Shown in pieces: positions 50,701-60,153 of a stretch of 64,000 nucleotides of DNA. The stretch is from Ascidia mentula (Eukaryota; Chordata; Ascidiacea; Phlebobranchia; Ascidiidae), in contig OX387198.1 in the NCBI GenBank assembly GCA_947561715.1, positions 16,678,001 to 16,742,000 of the forward strand. Direction: 5' to 3'. Position 1 is the stretch's first letter. Each line of letters opens with the position of its first letter. Below the pieces are notes generated by a model. The model saw nothing but the letters and a program-made list of their open reading frames with translations, did no database searches and had not been told where the DNA came from. The translations under genes and the position numbers were made by a program.

Positions 50701-52206
50701 TTTAATTTGGAAGAATATTAGGTTCCTAAACAATACAATGTAACTGGAAGTACAGCAAAGCCCTTACCGGACGTTTGCCAACCTTTTGTATGTCCGCCTA
50801 GAGCAGTGATTCCCAACCTTTTTGTGGTTGCGTACCACTTGGAGGTAAAAACAATTTCGACGCATACCACCTAGTTGAGTGTTACAAAGTAACCTGGGGG
50901 ATGAAGTGTCAAGCATTTTGAGATCACTTACGATTTTTTTCAATTCGAACTAGATCCGCAAATTACGGAAAGGTGCCCGCGTACCACCTGAAAAACCTTC
51001 ACGTACCACTGGTTGGAAACCCCTGGCCTAGAGCAAGATTAGTCTACTGGGCTGTCCAGATTCAGTATGTTTGAAATCGGTGTCCTTACCCCACGACAGC
51101 CTAGAAACGGTGTTTGCATGTTTTGTTTGAAAGGATTGTCCGACGGTTTAAGACGTTTTGTTTCTGTTTTTCACCCAAGTTCTATCGGATTACTAGATAT
51201 TATAAAGTATAGACATTAAACCCGATGTTGAACAAGTCTGACTATTTTGTGGATATTTTCGCTGGTTTTACGTCTATTGCATGGGAAGGATATTTTGAAC
51301 TCTAGATTCACGCCAAGTCTTTTTGAAGTTAAACATCGAGCAAACTATGAACAAAAGAAAGCAGAATCCCCCCTTTCCTTGAGCATTTTCTTGTGCAATA
51401 GCTTTTAAATTCATCAATTATCGTCGACAACACAAACAAATTATTTCTTAAATGTTTACCTATTTATTCAGCTGAAGAGACTTGTCTTATCTGACAACGA
51501 CATAGGGGACATTGGGGCTGATTCCGTGGGAAGATGCATCAAAAATATCAAAAATGTAGACATGAGTGAATGCCACCTGACAAACGTTGGTGCCGAACAT
51601 CTTTCAGAGAACATAGAAAAGTTGGAAGATCCTGTAAGGCTCAACCAACTAAACGTATATTCTTTATATTATCGTTCAAGAATTATAAAAACATGAACAA
51701 GCAATTTGTCCTTGTAGCACAGTGGTTCCCAACCTTAATTATATCGCGTACCACTTTAAAGTCTAGCACAGTTTTTTTTAAGTATTGCATAAATGAGTGA
51801 TTTTGGTTGACATAACTGTTGCGTAAAAGTAATTAAACATTAAAATCTTAAACATAGAAGCTTCCATCAAAATAACATTAAATGTTCACTTTGCTTGAAC
51901 ACTTCGTAAAATTTCCAAACAAAACACACTTGCATCAGTTAATATTTGTAACATAATTATAACATTCCACTTTCATTTAATTTCATCCTTTGTTTTCATG
52001 TTTTGAGTTTCCAGGCTTTTATTTTGTCATTTATTTAGATGGAGTATCTAGATCTTTCCTGGAACAAAGGTTTGACCGATGAATGTGCCGAGTCATTGGC
52101 TGGATGTATTCACAACATAAAGGATTTTTATGCAACACAATGTAATTTTACACAGGCAGGGAAAGATAAAATCAGGTCAAAGACCCAAGGATTAGTTCTA
52201 TTTTAA
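41707..52206 (+). CDS. NLR2: NACHT-LRR receptor, 11 coding exons
   Basis: Predicted exons: 41,707-41,776; 41,944-42,051; 42,202-42,312; 42,520-42,540; 42,728-44,382; 45,149-45,310; 46,630-46,791; 47,672-47,833; 49,186-49,347; 51,472-51,633; 52,039-52,206. All have GT-AG sites and consistent phases, sum 2,943 bp (980 aa plus stop). The layout is that of NLR1 plus a basic exon. Walker A is at residues 218-226, Walker B F-D-G-V-D-E at 301-306. No classical effector domain is visible. A cytosolic innate sensor role follows from the family; ligand unknown. The gene lies directly behind a piggyBac-like insertion, which may have replaced part of the promoter. Confidence 0.88.
41944..42051 (+). CDS. 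NLR2 exon 2, with G-V-Q-G-N-V motif
   Basis: Encodes G-P-S-Q-K-V-V-A-S, then A-K-I-E-N-S-N-V-G-V-Q-G-N-V-N, followed by alternating polar and hydrophobic residues (V-S-F-T-V-N-Y-F). Asn-rich with a V-Q-G core, it looks like a short amyloid-type motif. Confidence 0.82.
42202..42312 (+). CDS. NLR2 exon 3, basic exon absent from NLR1
   Basis: 111 bp, phase 1 to phase 1, so it can be skipped without a frame change. Encodes a Lys/Arg-rich peptide (R-K-R-K-N-D...S-K-R-S-S-C...L-K-R-H-K), which resembles a nuclear-localisation signal. NLR1 lacks it owing to a deletion. Copy NLR3 should have it beyond the window edge. Confidence 0.72.
42520..42540 (+). CDS. NLR2 exon 4, a 21-bp microexon
   Basis: Encodes V-E-T-Q-D-K between CTGGCAG and GTAAGC; counterpart of 17,331-17,351. 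Confidence 0.78.
42728..44382 (+). CDS. NLR2 exon 5: NACHT ATPase exon
   Basis: 1,655 bp, the same length as the NLR1 exon. P-loop G-Q-A-G-I-G-K-T-T, Walker B F-D-G-V-D-E, K-I-F-T-S-R-P-A-P and F-S-H-L-I-W-Q-E-F-F are all kept. Differences from NLR1 are mostly substitutions, plus compensating small indels (for example A-D-H-Q for D-H-Q and D-D-Y-H-A-P for D-Y-K-F-T-Q). An ATG at 42,937 is internal; the exon starts upstream at the acceptor. Confidence 0.93.
44461..44543 (+). pseudogene. Decayed LRR exon in NLR2
   Basis: GCTAAGAAGCTGACCTG then GTGCCAAACATCTTTC and AAAAGTTGG: the start and the end of an LRR exon with the middle lost. Equivalent to the decayed exon at 19,840 in NLR1. Confidence 0.7.
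45149..45310 (+). CDS. NLR2 LRR exon 1
   Basis: 162 bp, phase 0. Begins L-W-K-L-D-L-S-G-N-P-I-G-D-N-G. It corresponds to the module present three times in NLR1 (20,550, 21,237 and 22,451). Confidence 0.87.
46630..46791 (+). CDS. NLR2 LRR exon 2
   Basis: 162 bp, phase 0. Begins L-N-L-L-D-L-S-H-N-M-I-D-D-S-G. The most diverged of the three copies of this module (second repeat A-C-F-L-T-C-F-G-V-I). Confidence 0.86.
47672..47833 (+). CDS. NLR2 LRR exon 3
   Basis: 162 bp, phase 0. Begins L-K-K-L-D-L-S-C-N-P-I-G-D-R-G. Shares with exons 2 and 4 about 550 bp of upstream intron (block GATTCACCGAGATTGTTTTTC). Confidence 0.88.
49186..49347 (+). CDS. NLR2 LRR exon 4
   Basis: 162 bp, phase 0. Begins L-K-K-L-D-L-S-N-N-P-I-G-D-S-G and is followed by the intron that holds the shared inverted-repeat element, as in NLR1 after 24,047. 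Confidence 0.88.
49556..50243. mobile_element. Inverted-repeat element, NLR2 copy
   Basis: Same element and position as 24,238-24,909. It differs by a longer C-run at the left, an expanded internal minisatellite (49,725-49,866) and a deletion near 50,110. Confidence 0.65.
49725..49866. repeat. 20-bp minisatellite, about 7 units
   Basis: CATTGTTACCAAACATGTTG repeated; in the NLR1 copy of the element only about two units are present (24,413-24,450). The expansion therefore happened after the gene duplication. Confidence 0.88.
50804..51025. mobile_element. hAT-like MITE, NLR2 copy
   Basis: Counterpart of 25,461-25,681 with the same GCCTAGAG flanks (50,796-50,803 and 51,026-51,033). Confidence 0.9.
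51472..51633 (+). CDS. NLR2 LRR exon 5
   Basis: 162 bp, phase 0. Begins L-K-R-L-V-L-S-D-N-D-I-G-D-I-G; counterpart of 26,128-26,289. Confidence 0.88.
52039..52206 (+). CDS. NLR2 last exon, C-terminal LRR cap
   Basis: Encodes M-E-Y-L-D-L-S-W-N... ending T-Q-G-L-V-L-F stop, two residues longer than NLR1. Confidence 0.87.
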   Translation: MEYLDLSWNKGLTDECAESLAGCIHNIKDFYATQCNFTQAGKDKIRSKTQGLVLF

Positions 52207-52230
52207 ATCATAAAGCTTGGTTTTGGGGAA

Positions 52231-52236
52231 AATAAA
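52231..52236 (+). terminator. NLR2 polyadenylation signal
   Basis: AATAAA 24 bp after the stop codon, same context as NLR1. Confidence 0.75.
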
Positions 52237-52239
52237 ACG

Positions 52240-52845
52240 TTTTCCTCTCCGTTTGCAAAGACACGGTTTGGACAAATATTTAGTTTCTGACGTCATCATG
52301 TCATAAAAGGTTGCAAATATGATTGATTTATTTCATTGAATGATAAAGTAAACGAAAAATGCAACAAGACATTGAATTGCCAGTTTGGGTTTATACTAAA
52401 AAGTCTAATCTGCTTAATCGTGCTCGATGGTTGATGTAGTTTTTCTTATTTGAACTTTGATTTTTGTGCACGTGAATCTCGTTTTTTTACTACACTTTGA
52501 ACACAAGTTTATCACTCTGCGCCAAAGGTTTATTCATTGTTTTTATAATTTGTCTGAGGCATTTCGAAACTTCTGTGGCACACAGAATTGTTTACATAGT
52601 TTTTTAAAAAATGGTTATGCAAAACTTCTCTGCTCCGAGATTGTTTTAACAAAAGCACTTATTTTTCAAGAACAGATAAAACTACTTTGTTGTTTTAGTG
52701 TTCCTTTCCAGTCGGGTCGAAAGCAGTTTGTAAAAGTTTTAAACTCGCGCGATTGAAACTGAACGTTCTTTGAAAATTTCTAGCCGTCGAAAATAGAGTT
52801 TTCAACGATAACTAAATATTTTCTTTTTATCCTGGGAAAAAATGC
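52240..52845. other. Downstream region shared with NLR1
   Basis: Near copy of 26,900-27,480. Apparent frames here have no protein similarity. Confidence 0.6.
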
Positions 52846-52849
52846 ACAA

Positions 52850-52896
52850 TTTTGTTGATCTCTTGAATCAAGATATACCCTGTACAAATCTGTAGC
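52850..52896 (-). pseudogene. Remnant of a BAF-like second exon
   Basis: Second copy of the 27,490-27,532 remnant (A-T-D-L-Y-R-V-Y-L-D after an acceptor, minus strand). Present in both NLR units, hence older than the duplication. Confidence 0.75.
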
Positions 52897-54944
52897 CTGA
52901 AGAAAAATATATTATCATAATATTGTTTTCGCGATTCCAAACTGACATTGGCCAAAGCTGTACAAAGAGTTTATAAAAAATGAAACAAGCTTGACTACAT
53001 GTGTCAAATCAACCTGGGGAAGTTGATGCGGTGCGACGAATAAACTTTTCCAGATTCAGGAAGCAGCCGCCTGATTGTCCAAATTGTGGTCTTTTCCTCG
53101 AGGGCGACACACCTGTCCCGCAGCGCAAAGAAACTGCTTTAATTGCGGAAGGAGGGGGCATTCTTACCAAAGATTGTACAAGGAACGGGCAACTAATTGT
53201 GTTCAACAGGCAAGCTGGAATGACTCTGAAACATTTGTAGGTTATGTTAAACTAACTTTGCATTAGATGCACCTGCAGGTACCTCGGTTTGCAGAACAAA
53301 AACACTCCGTCTATTTGACTCCTAAGAGTATTTAAAACATCTACCAAGAACTACCTTTGCAACTTTTAATCCAAACATAAAAACGATAAACAAACATACC
53401 TTGTTCAAAACATACAACATTAAAATGCAGCGTCCAGAGCGATATTTCAATTGCTTTTGTCTTAGTTCTCTCGCTTGGTCTGTTTTCTCGCTTCGTCTCC
53501 GTTTGTGGCTTACGGCCATCGATATATATATATATACGGTTACTGAGATTACAAAAAATAATGAATTCGACAGGATTATGAAAAATGTCGATGTGATTAT
53601 TGAAACTAAAGCCGATTTTCCATATGTTCGAGATAACCCCTCTGTCGAAGATAGCGAAGTGATTAACCCAAAATCCCAGATGTGCACGTTTACGCAAAGC
53701 AATCAAATTGCACAAAATAAGCACAAGCAATAAAACAAACTGTTCCTGCACACCAACGGTATGGCTAAAGGTTAATGGCAAACCAATGCATTTTAGGATA
53801 GACACCGGTGCAGACGTTACAGTCGTCGGTTCAGAACATTTTCGCAATACACTATCTGTCAAATTATCGCCAACATCGCAAGTACTGCTAGATGCACCAA
53901 AAGAGTCTGGGCAAAATTTCGTGCTTGTTTGAAAAATGACCACCGTGAAATATTTCATGACATTTTCGTAAATAACGCCTTCAGTAAGCCATTGCTTGGG
54001 TAGCCCGCAAGTAAAGAACTGTGTTTTTTTTTCTGAATTAAATCACGTTGATTCCGCAGAGGATTATCGTAAATTGTTTCCGACTGTTTTCACGGGATTA
54101 GGAAAATTTACAGAGACTTGTAAAATTCGTCTACAACCAGATGCAAACCCGTTTTGTCTGATTACTCCCAGAAGAGTGCCGCTTCCACTTCAAGAAGCTG
54201 TCCGCAAAGAATTGCAGGGAATAGAACGGTCTGGTGTTATATTTAGAGTAACCCAGCCGACAGCGTGGTGTTCAGGTATGGTGGTGGTTCGCAAGAAAAG
54301 CGGAAAGGTTAGAATGTATGTGGATTACACAAAACTAAACAGAAGCGTACTTCGCGAGAGATTAATGCTCCCCACTGTAGATGAAACATTGTCAAAATTG
54401 TCAAAAGCAAAAATGTTCACTTGACGCTAATTCGATTTTTGGCAAATTCCTTTGGACGATAGTTAAAAACTTCTAACGACATTAATCTCTTCCAGTGGCC
54501 GCTTTTGCTTGAATAGACTCCCCTTTGGCATATCGCTAGCGCCGGAGCACTTCCAGCGTCAGATGTCATCCATTCCTGTTGATCTGGACGGTGTTGTTTG
54601 TCACATGGACGACGTTTTAGTGTTTGGAAACACCAAACAGGGGCATGATGAACGTCTAGTAAGTGTTCTAAATAGACTGCAGGGAGCTGGTGTGACGTTA
54701 ATTGATAAGTGTGAGTTTTCCAAGCAGAGTATAAAGTTCTTGGTTCACGTTATAGACCAAAACGGCAATAAACCAGATCCGGAAAAACTGATTGTGATTA
54801 AAAATATGCCGAGACCTAACAATGTACTATCGGTTAGCGAGTTTCTGGGCATGGCAAATCATTTGTCAAAGTTCATTCCGGATTAGGCAGAAATTTCTCA
54901 ACCCCTACGAAATGTGATTAGTAGACGTCACGAGCTGCAGACAG

Positions 54945-55052
54945 GTAGGCCTGTGGGCGAACAGGTGTGACCGATAAGACTCGGTGAATGATAAGACGAT
55001 AAAAACAGGTTAACAACACAAGTAAAGTCATCAACCCGTTACAGCGAAAACA
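54945..55052. repeat. Left half of a perfect 108-bp inverted repeat
   Basis: Identical in reverse complement to 55,495-55,602, beginning GTAGGCCTGTGGGCGAACAG and ending CAGCGAAAACA. Confidence 0.95.
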
Positions 55053-55087
55053 CAACTACCTTCCTGTGTACCCCCAAAGGCAGAATA

Positions 55088-55447
55088 ATGTTGCGTCAGG
55101 GATTAACATGTCGCGACTATGGGATATATGTGGCCTCGTGCAAAACCTGCGGACCCCAGTATGTTGGGCAGACAAAAAACAAGTTCTCCACTCGCTGGAA
55201 TGCTCACAGGTCTACTTGGTACCAGTTCGAGTGCTCGCTAGATAGCGATACCACGGCGCTAGGTAACCACTACCTGAAGAAGCATAGCGAAACCTTCCAG
55301 CAAAGACCCATATTGCCAAGTTGCTATGACGTGACGTTCGTGCAAAAAACACCTGCAGGGAGTTTGGATCTATTTGAGGACTTATGGTTGCACAGAATGC
55401 GGGCACAAATCAATGTGCAAACCATGGTTACACCATCATGCAAATAG
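55088..55447 (+). CDS. GIY-YIG endonuclease domain of a Penelope-like element
   Basis: 119 codons. The core reads Y-G-I-Y-V-A-S-C-K-T-C-G-P-Q-Y-V-G-Q-T, then F-S-T-R-W-N-A-H-R, which has the GIY and YVG halves and the conserved Arg; a Glu follows in the D-L-F-E-D-L-W-L-H-R-M block. Cysteines before the Y-V-G half (C-K-T-C-G) are typical for Penelope endonucleases. It lacks the reverse transcriptase, so this copy could not move by itself. Confidence 0.85.
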   Translation: MLRQGLTCRDYGIYVASCKTCGPQYVGQTKNKFSTRWNAHRSTWYQFECSLDSDTTALGNHYLKKHSETFQQRPILPSCYDVTFVQKTPAGSLDLFEDLWLHRMRAQINVQTMVTPSCK

Positions 55448-55494
55448 TTTGTTTTGCTATTCCCCGCCCGTAGGCCTATGTTTATGTTTGCGCT

Positions 55495-55602
55495 TGTTTT
55501 CGCTGTAACGGGTTGATGACTTTACTTGTGTTGTTAACCTGTTTTTATCGTCTTATCATTCACCGAGTCTTATCGGTCACACCTGTTCGCCCACAGGCCT
55601 AC
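55495..55602. repeat. Right half of the perfect 108-bp inverted repeat
   Basis: Lies 47 bp past the stop codon of the endonuclease frame; inverse of 54,945-55,052. Confidence 0.95.
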
Positions 55603-55908
55603 TGCAGTTATTGACGTCCATTCCCCGACCACTTTTGTTCTGTTTTTACATTCAGTTGCTTCTGTTTGTTTGTGTGCTCACTCGGTGTCAGCGCCAGTGG
55701 TTTTTTGAAAGTAAAGCAGTACAGACAGGTCTAACCACATGCAGTTAATTCATACTTTTATTATTTCTTAGTTAATGCTTGAAACCCGAACATTTTTATA
55801 GTTTTTATTAATTTTTATTTATTTTTAGCTTTCGTAACCTTTTTGCGTTAGATTCTTGACTCTTTCCTTTCTGTTTTTCCTTTTTGGCAGTTTTGGGTAA
55901 TGGAGAAA

Positions 55909-55932
55909 CTGATGATGCCGTTTTAGGCGAAA
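55909..55932 (+). ncRNA. Hammerhead-like core, Penelope-like 3' region
   Basis: CTGATGA, then T-GCC-GTTTTA-GGC (short stem II), then GAAA. A clean match to the core order; the outer stems would have to lie upstream in TGGAGAAA and downstream in TATATTTTTCTC and were not resolved. Confidence 0.5.
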
Positions 55933-56639
55933 TATATTTTTCTCTCAATAAATCGATCTCCCCTACGAAATCTTCTAAAAACAAGCACTGACTGGGTTTG
56001 GGAGGATATTCAAAATAACGCTGATGAGATCATTAAAGAACGCTTAATTAGTCCACCAACATTAACTCACTATGATCCGTACAGGCGGACTGTAGTTTCA
56101 GCTGATGCATCCTCAGACATGAGGTTCAAGGGCATCTGTTGCCAGTCGCTTATGCCTTACGATCCTTGAGTAAAACTGAGCAACGTTACGCACAAATTGA
56201 AAAGGAAGCCGTAGCGGTAACTTGGGCTTGAAAATTTTAGAGATTACCTCATTGGTTTAAAATTTACGATTGAAACCGATCACAAGCTATAACTGTGTCT
56301 CTTAGGCAAAACAATATAGATGACCATTCTTTCAGTATACAAAGATTTCGCATGAGACTAATGTGGTACAATTATAACACGGTAATTGTAGCTGGAAAGA
56401 GTCTTTATACTCCAGATACACTGTCCAGATTTCCTCTTGTTGGCAAAACTATAAAGAAGAAATGTTTTCTGATGAAGTGGAGGAATATGTGCCGGCAGTA
56501 ATAGCTTCCTTGCCAGTATCTGATCGACGACTGAAGGAAATTGCTCATGAAATCGAGTTGGGCCCGGTTCTGTCCATTAAGCAAGGCCTGATTATCAGAG
56601 GCGATCAATGGTATACTGAAATTGGTCATGAAAAGTGCC

Positions 56640-58620
56640 CATCGAGCCAACCTGTTGGCTAAAGCTGGTGTAGGCTTTTGTGGACCAAATGCCTTTCTTG
56701 CCTTTCTGTGGACCAAGGAATGCCTTTCTTTGTGAGACGATAGAGTGGTTCTGCTACAGTTTAAAATTCTGCGGGCAAAAATTTTGCATAAAATTGTACA
56801 GATCCAAGGAAAGACCGAAGCGTCGGTACACCGTGCGGAACAGGCATTCTGTGTACATCGTCGACTTGGGACCCTTCGTGATGCCCTTGTAGGAAAGAAC
56901 ATGGCCAAGGTACTCCATCTGCTTTTAAGCAAATTTGCATTTTTCCTTCCTGCAACGTAAGCCTTTGTCTTGGAGTCGTTGCAACAAACGCTTGAGATTG
57001 TGAAGGTGGTTCTTGGCAGATGAACCACTGACCAATATATCATCTAAATACCCGGTAGGTCTTTTGCGACGTCATCCATAATTTCTTGAAAATAAGCTGG
57101 CGCAGAAATGATACCAAAAGGTAATACGTTCTGCAATAAAACTCCGCGATGCGTGCTCAGAGCAAGCTTCTTCCGACTTTATGGTCCAAACTTGATTTAA
57201 TTGTACGCATTCGCCGAATCGATCTTCGTGAAGCCATAACCACCACCTAACTTTCGCATTAAATCCTATGGTAATGGCAATGGGTGACGATGAACTTCCA
57301 GTTGTGAATTGATAGTCACTGAAAAATCACCACAAATTCTTAAAGCAGGCGAAGAAGTAATTGATTTGCGGACTGGAACTAATGGCGTACCCCAGTCGTT
57401 GAACTTCACTGGAGTCCAAATTCCTTTGCTTATTCCGCAAAACAAAACCTGAGACAAATCACTCTGCATGGGGAACGGATCTGAACGCGGTTTGCAGAAA
57501 ACTGGTTTTGCGTCGTCCTTAAATTGTACCTCCAGTTCGTAATCTTGAAGACAGCCAAAATTTGGCTAAAACAGTTTTGCAAATTCACTGCACAACTTCA
57601 CAAAATCTTCGTATAGTGATGTCTTGCGGTTCAGCGGTTACGGCTTGTTATAATACCTCTCCAGCTTGTAAGTTTGACTTGCCGTACAGAACTTTGTCTA
57701 ACGAAATATCCATTTTCTTTTATTCCGTTCCGCCCCACCAAATTCAGACGTGGAATGTCGCAGACGTTGAAATGAAACTTTCCGGAATCTGCAGAACTGG
57801 TAGCAGATGTAAATGTGCCCATCACCGGCAAGTTGTGCCTGCTCTCAGACTTATACTGCGACGTTACTTTGTGCGGCTTTGGAGAACCAATCTTCCGCCA
57901 TGATTCTTTCGACAGAAAGTTTCTGCCGGTAACAGTATCAAGTTCTATGGTCAGCGAACGATCGTTGATACAAATTGGAACTTCCAACTTGGGCGTAGCT
58001 GCTTCAATACTGATAACACAATTCAGTTTCTCAATTCGTTTAACGCCATGGGACGTGCGCTGTCGAATCTTTTTGCGGCAAACGAATTCCAAGTGTCCAG
58101 TTAAGTGACAATAATGACAGGTTGCATTCTTAAAACGACTTTCGGAAGCCTGATGCGAAGTCTTGCAACATCGATAACATTTTCTTCTTCAGATGATTGC
58201 ACAGTCCTCGAATTCACTTTACGTTTCTCCCGCGGTTTCGATGTAGCACGTTGAACACCGAAGTCGATGGCTGCGTCCCGTAAACAGTTTCTTTAGCCAC
58301 TTTGGCAGCATCTTCGGTTTCGACCGCAATTTCAATTGCACCAGCAAAACTTAATTCGTTATTCTTTATCCTGAACAGAGCTTTCAAAACCGCTTCGTTT
58401 CCAATTGAACAGATGTGTGAGTGCGCAAAGCTTCATCCAAGGGATCTGTGATGGATACAAAGTCGCAAGTTGCTGCGCTTTGTCGAATGCGAACGGCGAG
58501 CTCTTGAATGGGTTCACTCGACTTACGCTTCATTTTTTGATCATCGATCCACAATTTTGTCCACATCGGGATTCGAACCCAGTGTATTCTGGCCGGGAAA
58601 ACCTTTTTTACCATAAAATT
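56640..58620 (-). mobile_element. Second Ty3/Gypsy-like LTR retrotransposon fossil, antisense
   Basis: On the minus strand, in order: a gag-like region, a zinc-knuckle region, a protease-like region, and reverse-transcriptase blocks with W-G-T-P-L-V-P-V-R-K and F-L-G-S-V-Q-F-Y-A-K-F. A different lineage from the plus-strand neighbour, with which it lies tail to tail. Broken, several breaks. No terminal repeats recognised. Confidence 0.8.
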
Positions 58621-58621
58621 A

Positions 58622-58974
58622 GAATTTACAAGCAGTAAAACCTGTCCGTAATTTGCAAAGATAAAAACAGCTTGCAGTTATAAAACTCGCACAGGTAAGC
58701 GTGTCTGCACACAATGACTACGTTCAAAATTTTAAACGACTTTTCACGCTAGATGGCGATCGCGAGTAAGCACGGTCTGTCACCGGCAAAACGCTGTTAT
58801 GCAGCCTCTAAGGCTAGCAACCTGAAAATATACATGTATAACAACACGAATAAGGGAAAATACATTGAAGAAAAGATATCCCCAAATCCAACATCTTTTT
58901 ATTGAAGTCATGTTTTTTAGTCAAACTTAACTTTCGATGCGAGTTTGCTGTTAGATTTCTTTAATTCAGAACCT
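58622..58974. repeat. Third copy of the 30.4-kb dispersed repeat
   Basis: Near-identical to 30,440-30,787. It is cut at CAGAACCTAAAG by a foldback sequence; the uncut continuation is at 30,788. Confidence 0.85.
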
Positions 58975-59221
58975 AAAGTAAAGCTAAAATGCTGTTAATC
59001 ATTAGTAAACATTTCTAACACTAACTGGGTTCATCATCAGTACTGCAATGAGCGCATGCAAGAAAAGCGTCGGGGTAATAAAGGACTGAGCAGGCAGAAG
59101 GGAAGGATTTTCTTTATTACCCCGACGCTTTTCTTGCATGCGCTCATTGTAGTACTGATGATGAACGCAGTTAGTGTTCGAAACGTTTACTAATGATTAA
59201 CAGCATTTTAGCTTTGACTTT
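58975..59221. repeat. Near-perfect foldback, arms of about 109 bp
   Basis: 58,975-59,083 and 59,113-59,221 are inverse copies with about five mismatches and a 29-bp loop. Both arms contain CATCATCAGTACT or its inverse, that is a CTGATGA box; on the right arm it forms a full hammerhead-like core (59,155-59,184). Followed directly by a Penelope 3' fragment. Confidence 0.92.
59155..59184 (+). ncRNA. Hammerhead-like core with 6-bp stem II
   Basis: CTGATGA, T, GAACGC, loop AGTTA, GTGTTC, GAAA, C. Stem II pairs over six positions with one G-U. The opposing arm carries a decayed version of the same core. Confidence 0.55.
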
Positions 59222-59229
59222 CATTTTCA

Positions 59230-59536
59230 AACTTCGCTACCTAATGTTTTAAATCGAAACGATGGAAAAGTACTTTCGCCCGTGTTCCGCAATTTCGCCC
59301 GTAACAATTCGTGACTTTTGTTTCCCATGTTTGGCCGTTTGACTTGTGATCGATGTTGTCCATTGATTTATGTCCGGCTGTGTTTTAGCTGTTACGTCCT
59401 TTTGTTCTTTTTCGTCGCATAATTTCTTTGCCCGTGGGATTGCTTCGCTACTGTGTTTGTTTTATTCTCTGAAGAAGCCTAGCGGAACGTCAGAAAATAC
59501 AATCTTTATTAAACAAAAGGTGTATATTTGTTGTTT
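59230..59536 (+). mobile_element. Penelope-like 3' fragment
   Basis: Matches 29,450-29,760: last codons (S-P-V-F-R-N-F-A-R-N-N-S stop) and 3' untranslated region; the hammerhead-like core is shortened (CTGAAGAAGCCTAGCGGAAC). Confidence 0.83.
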
Positions 59537-59865
59537 TTCACCAGAAGAACGTGAGATTCATAATTCGTAAATCCAATTAACGTACCGTACAAGCCTGAAA
59601 CATAATGACCTTTTTACTTTTATTTTCAACTAAGGCACTTTTAGAAATCTCTTTTAGCCAATTTGAACCTGGTCTCACCAATCCGTGGAAGTTGGGAATT
59701 GGAAAGACCCTTAATTGTGATGCTAATAAACTCATCATGTTCCATTGCAGGTTCTAACAGTCACTAAAATTAAATTTCAAGCAAATTGGTTTACTGCTGT
59801 TGGGCGGAAACAAACTAGAAATGCCTAAAGTGATAAAGTCAGGAGACCTGATATTTATGTATAAT
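59537..59865. repeat. Third copy of the ~400-bp repeat
   Basis: Same sequence as 29,761-30,165 and 33,284-33,697. Confidence 0.8.
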
Positions 59866-60153
59866 TTATACATCAGTCACGGCATAATCCTCATGAATAT
59901 CGAACAAAATTGCAGATCGTCCATTTGACAAGCAGCAAACTGACAACTTGGGCACCGCGTAGAAGTCCGTGATCTTACACACGTGATCCGCTTGGGCTTC
60001 TTGTGTCATTGGAAGTACGCGGCTAACACTGCCATCACCATGCATTGATTCATAAGTGGGAAAACAATCGATACCAGGTTTTAAGGCAGAAAACTGTAGT
60101 AATCTCTTCTGGCATACATCAGCCTTTGCAATTGATAGATTATTGTGCGCCAT
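59866..60153 (-). CDS. Small open frame of unknown function, repeated family
   Basis: 95 codons from a real ATG: M-A-H-N-N-L-S-I-A-K-A-D-V-C..., through M-H-G-D-G-S-V-S-R-V-L-P-M, to F-D-I-H-E-D-Y-A-V-T-D-V stop. A related copy at 33,690-33,904 is no longer open, and its 3' end is fused to BAF-like sequence at about 30,110-30,190. I do not recognise the product. It could be a host exon carried by the repeats, or chance. Confidence 0.35.
   Translation of the reverse strand: MAHNNLSIAKADVCQKRLLQFSALKPGIDCFPTYESMHGDGSVSRVLPMTQEAQADHVCKITDFYAVPKLSVCCLSNGRSAILFDIHEDYAVTDV

Larger units (their letters stand above)
54902..55971 (+). mobile_element. Penelope-like insertion with 12-bp target duplication
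   Basis: The target duplication CCCCTACGAAAT (54,902-54,913 and 55,960-55,971) frames a 1,046-bp insertion into the Gypsy fossil. It holds a GIY-YIG coding frame, perfect 108-bp inverted repeats around that frame (54,945-55,052 and 55,495-55,602), a 3' region with a hammerhead-like core, and an end in CTCAATAAATCGATCT. This looks like a 5'-truncated Penelope-type copy with an inverted piece of its own 3' region at the 5' end. It belongs to a different lineage from the 31.8-kb element. Confidence 0.83.
52980..56500 (+). mobile_element. Ty3/Gypsy-like LTR retrotransposon fossil
   Basis: Parts in order: gag zinc knuckle, aspartic protease (D-T-G-A-D-V-T-V), reverse transcriptase (R-L-P-F-G-I and the M-D-D-V-L-V-F block), RNase H region, and the start of a post-RNase H region. 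Interrupted by a Penelope-like insertion at 54,914-55,959. I see no clear terminal repeats. Broken, with several breaks. Its 5' third is shared with 27,600-28,575, so it is older than the NLR duplication. Confidence 0.85.

Noticed and set aside
53341-53958. Minus-strand 205-codon frame
   Set aside because: Antisense to the gag/protease part of the Gypsy fossil and without own similarity.
56405-57043. Minus-strand 212-codon frame as a host protein
   Set aside because: It overlaps the junction of two Gypsy fossils and is mostly an off-frame reading.
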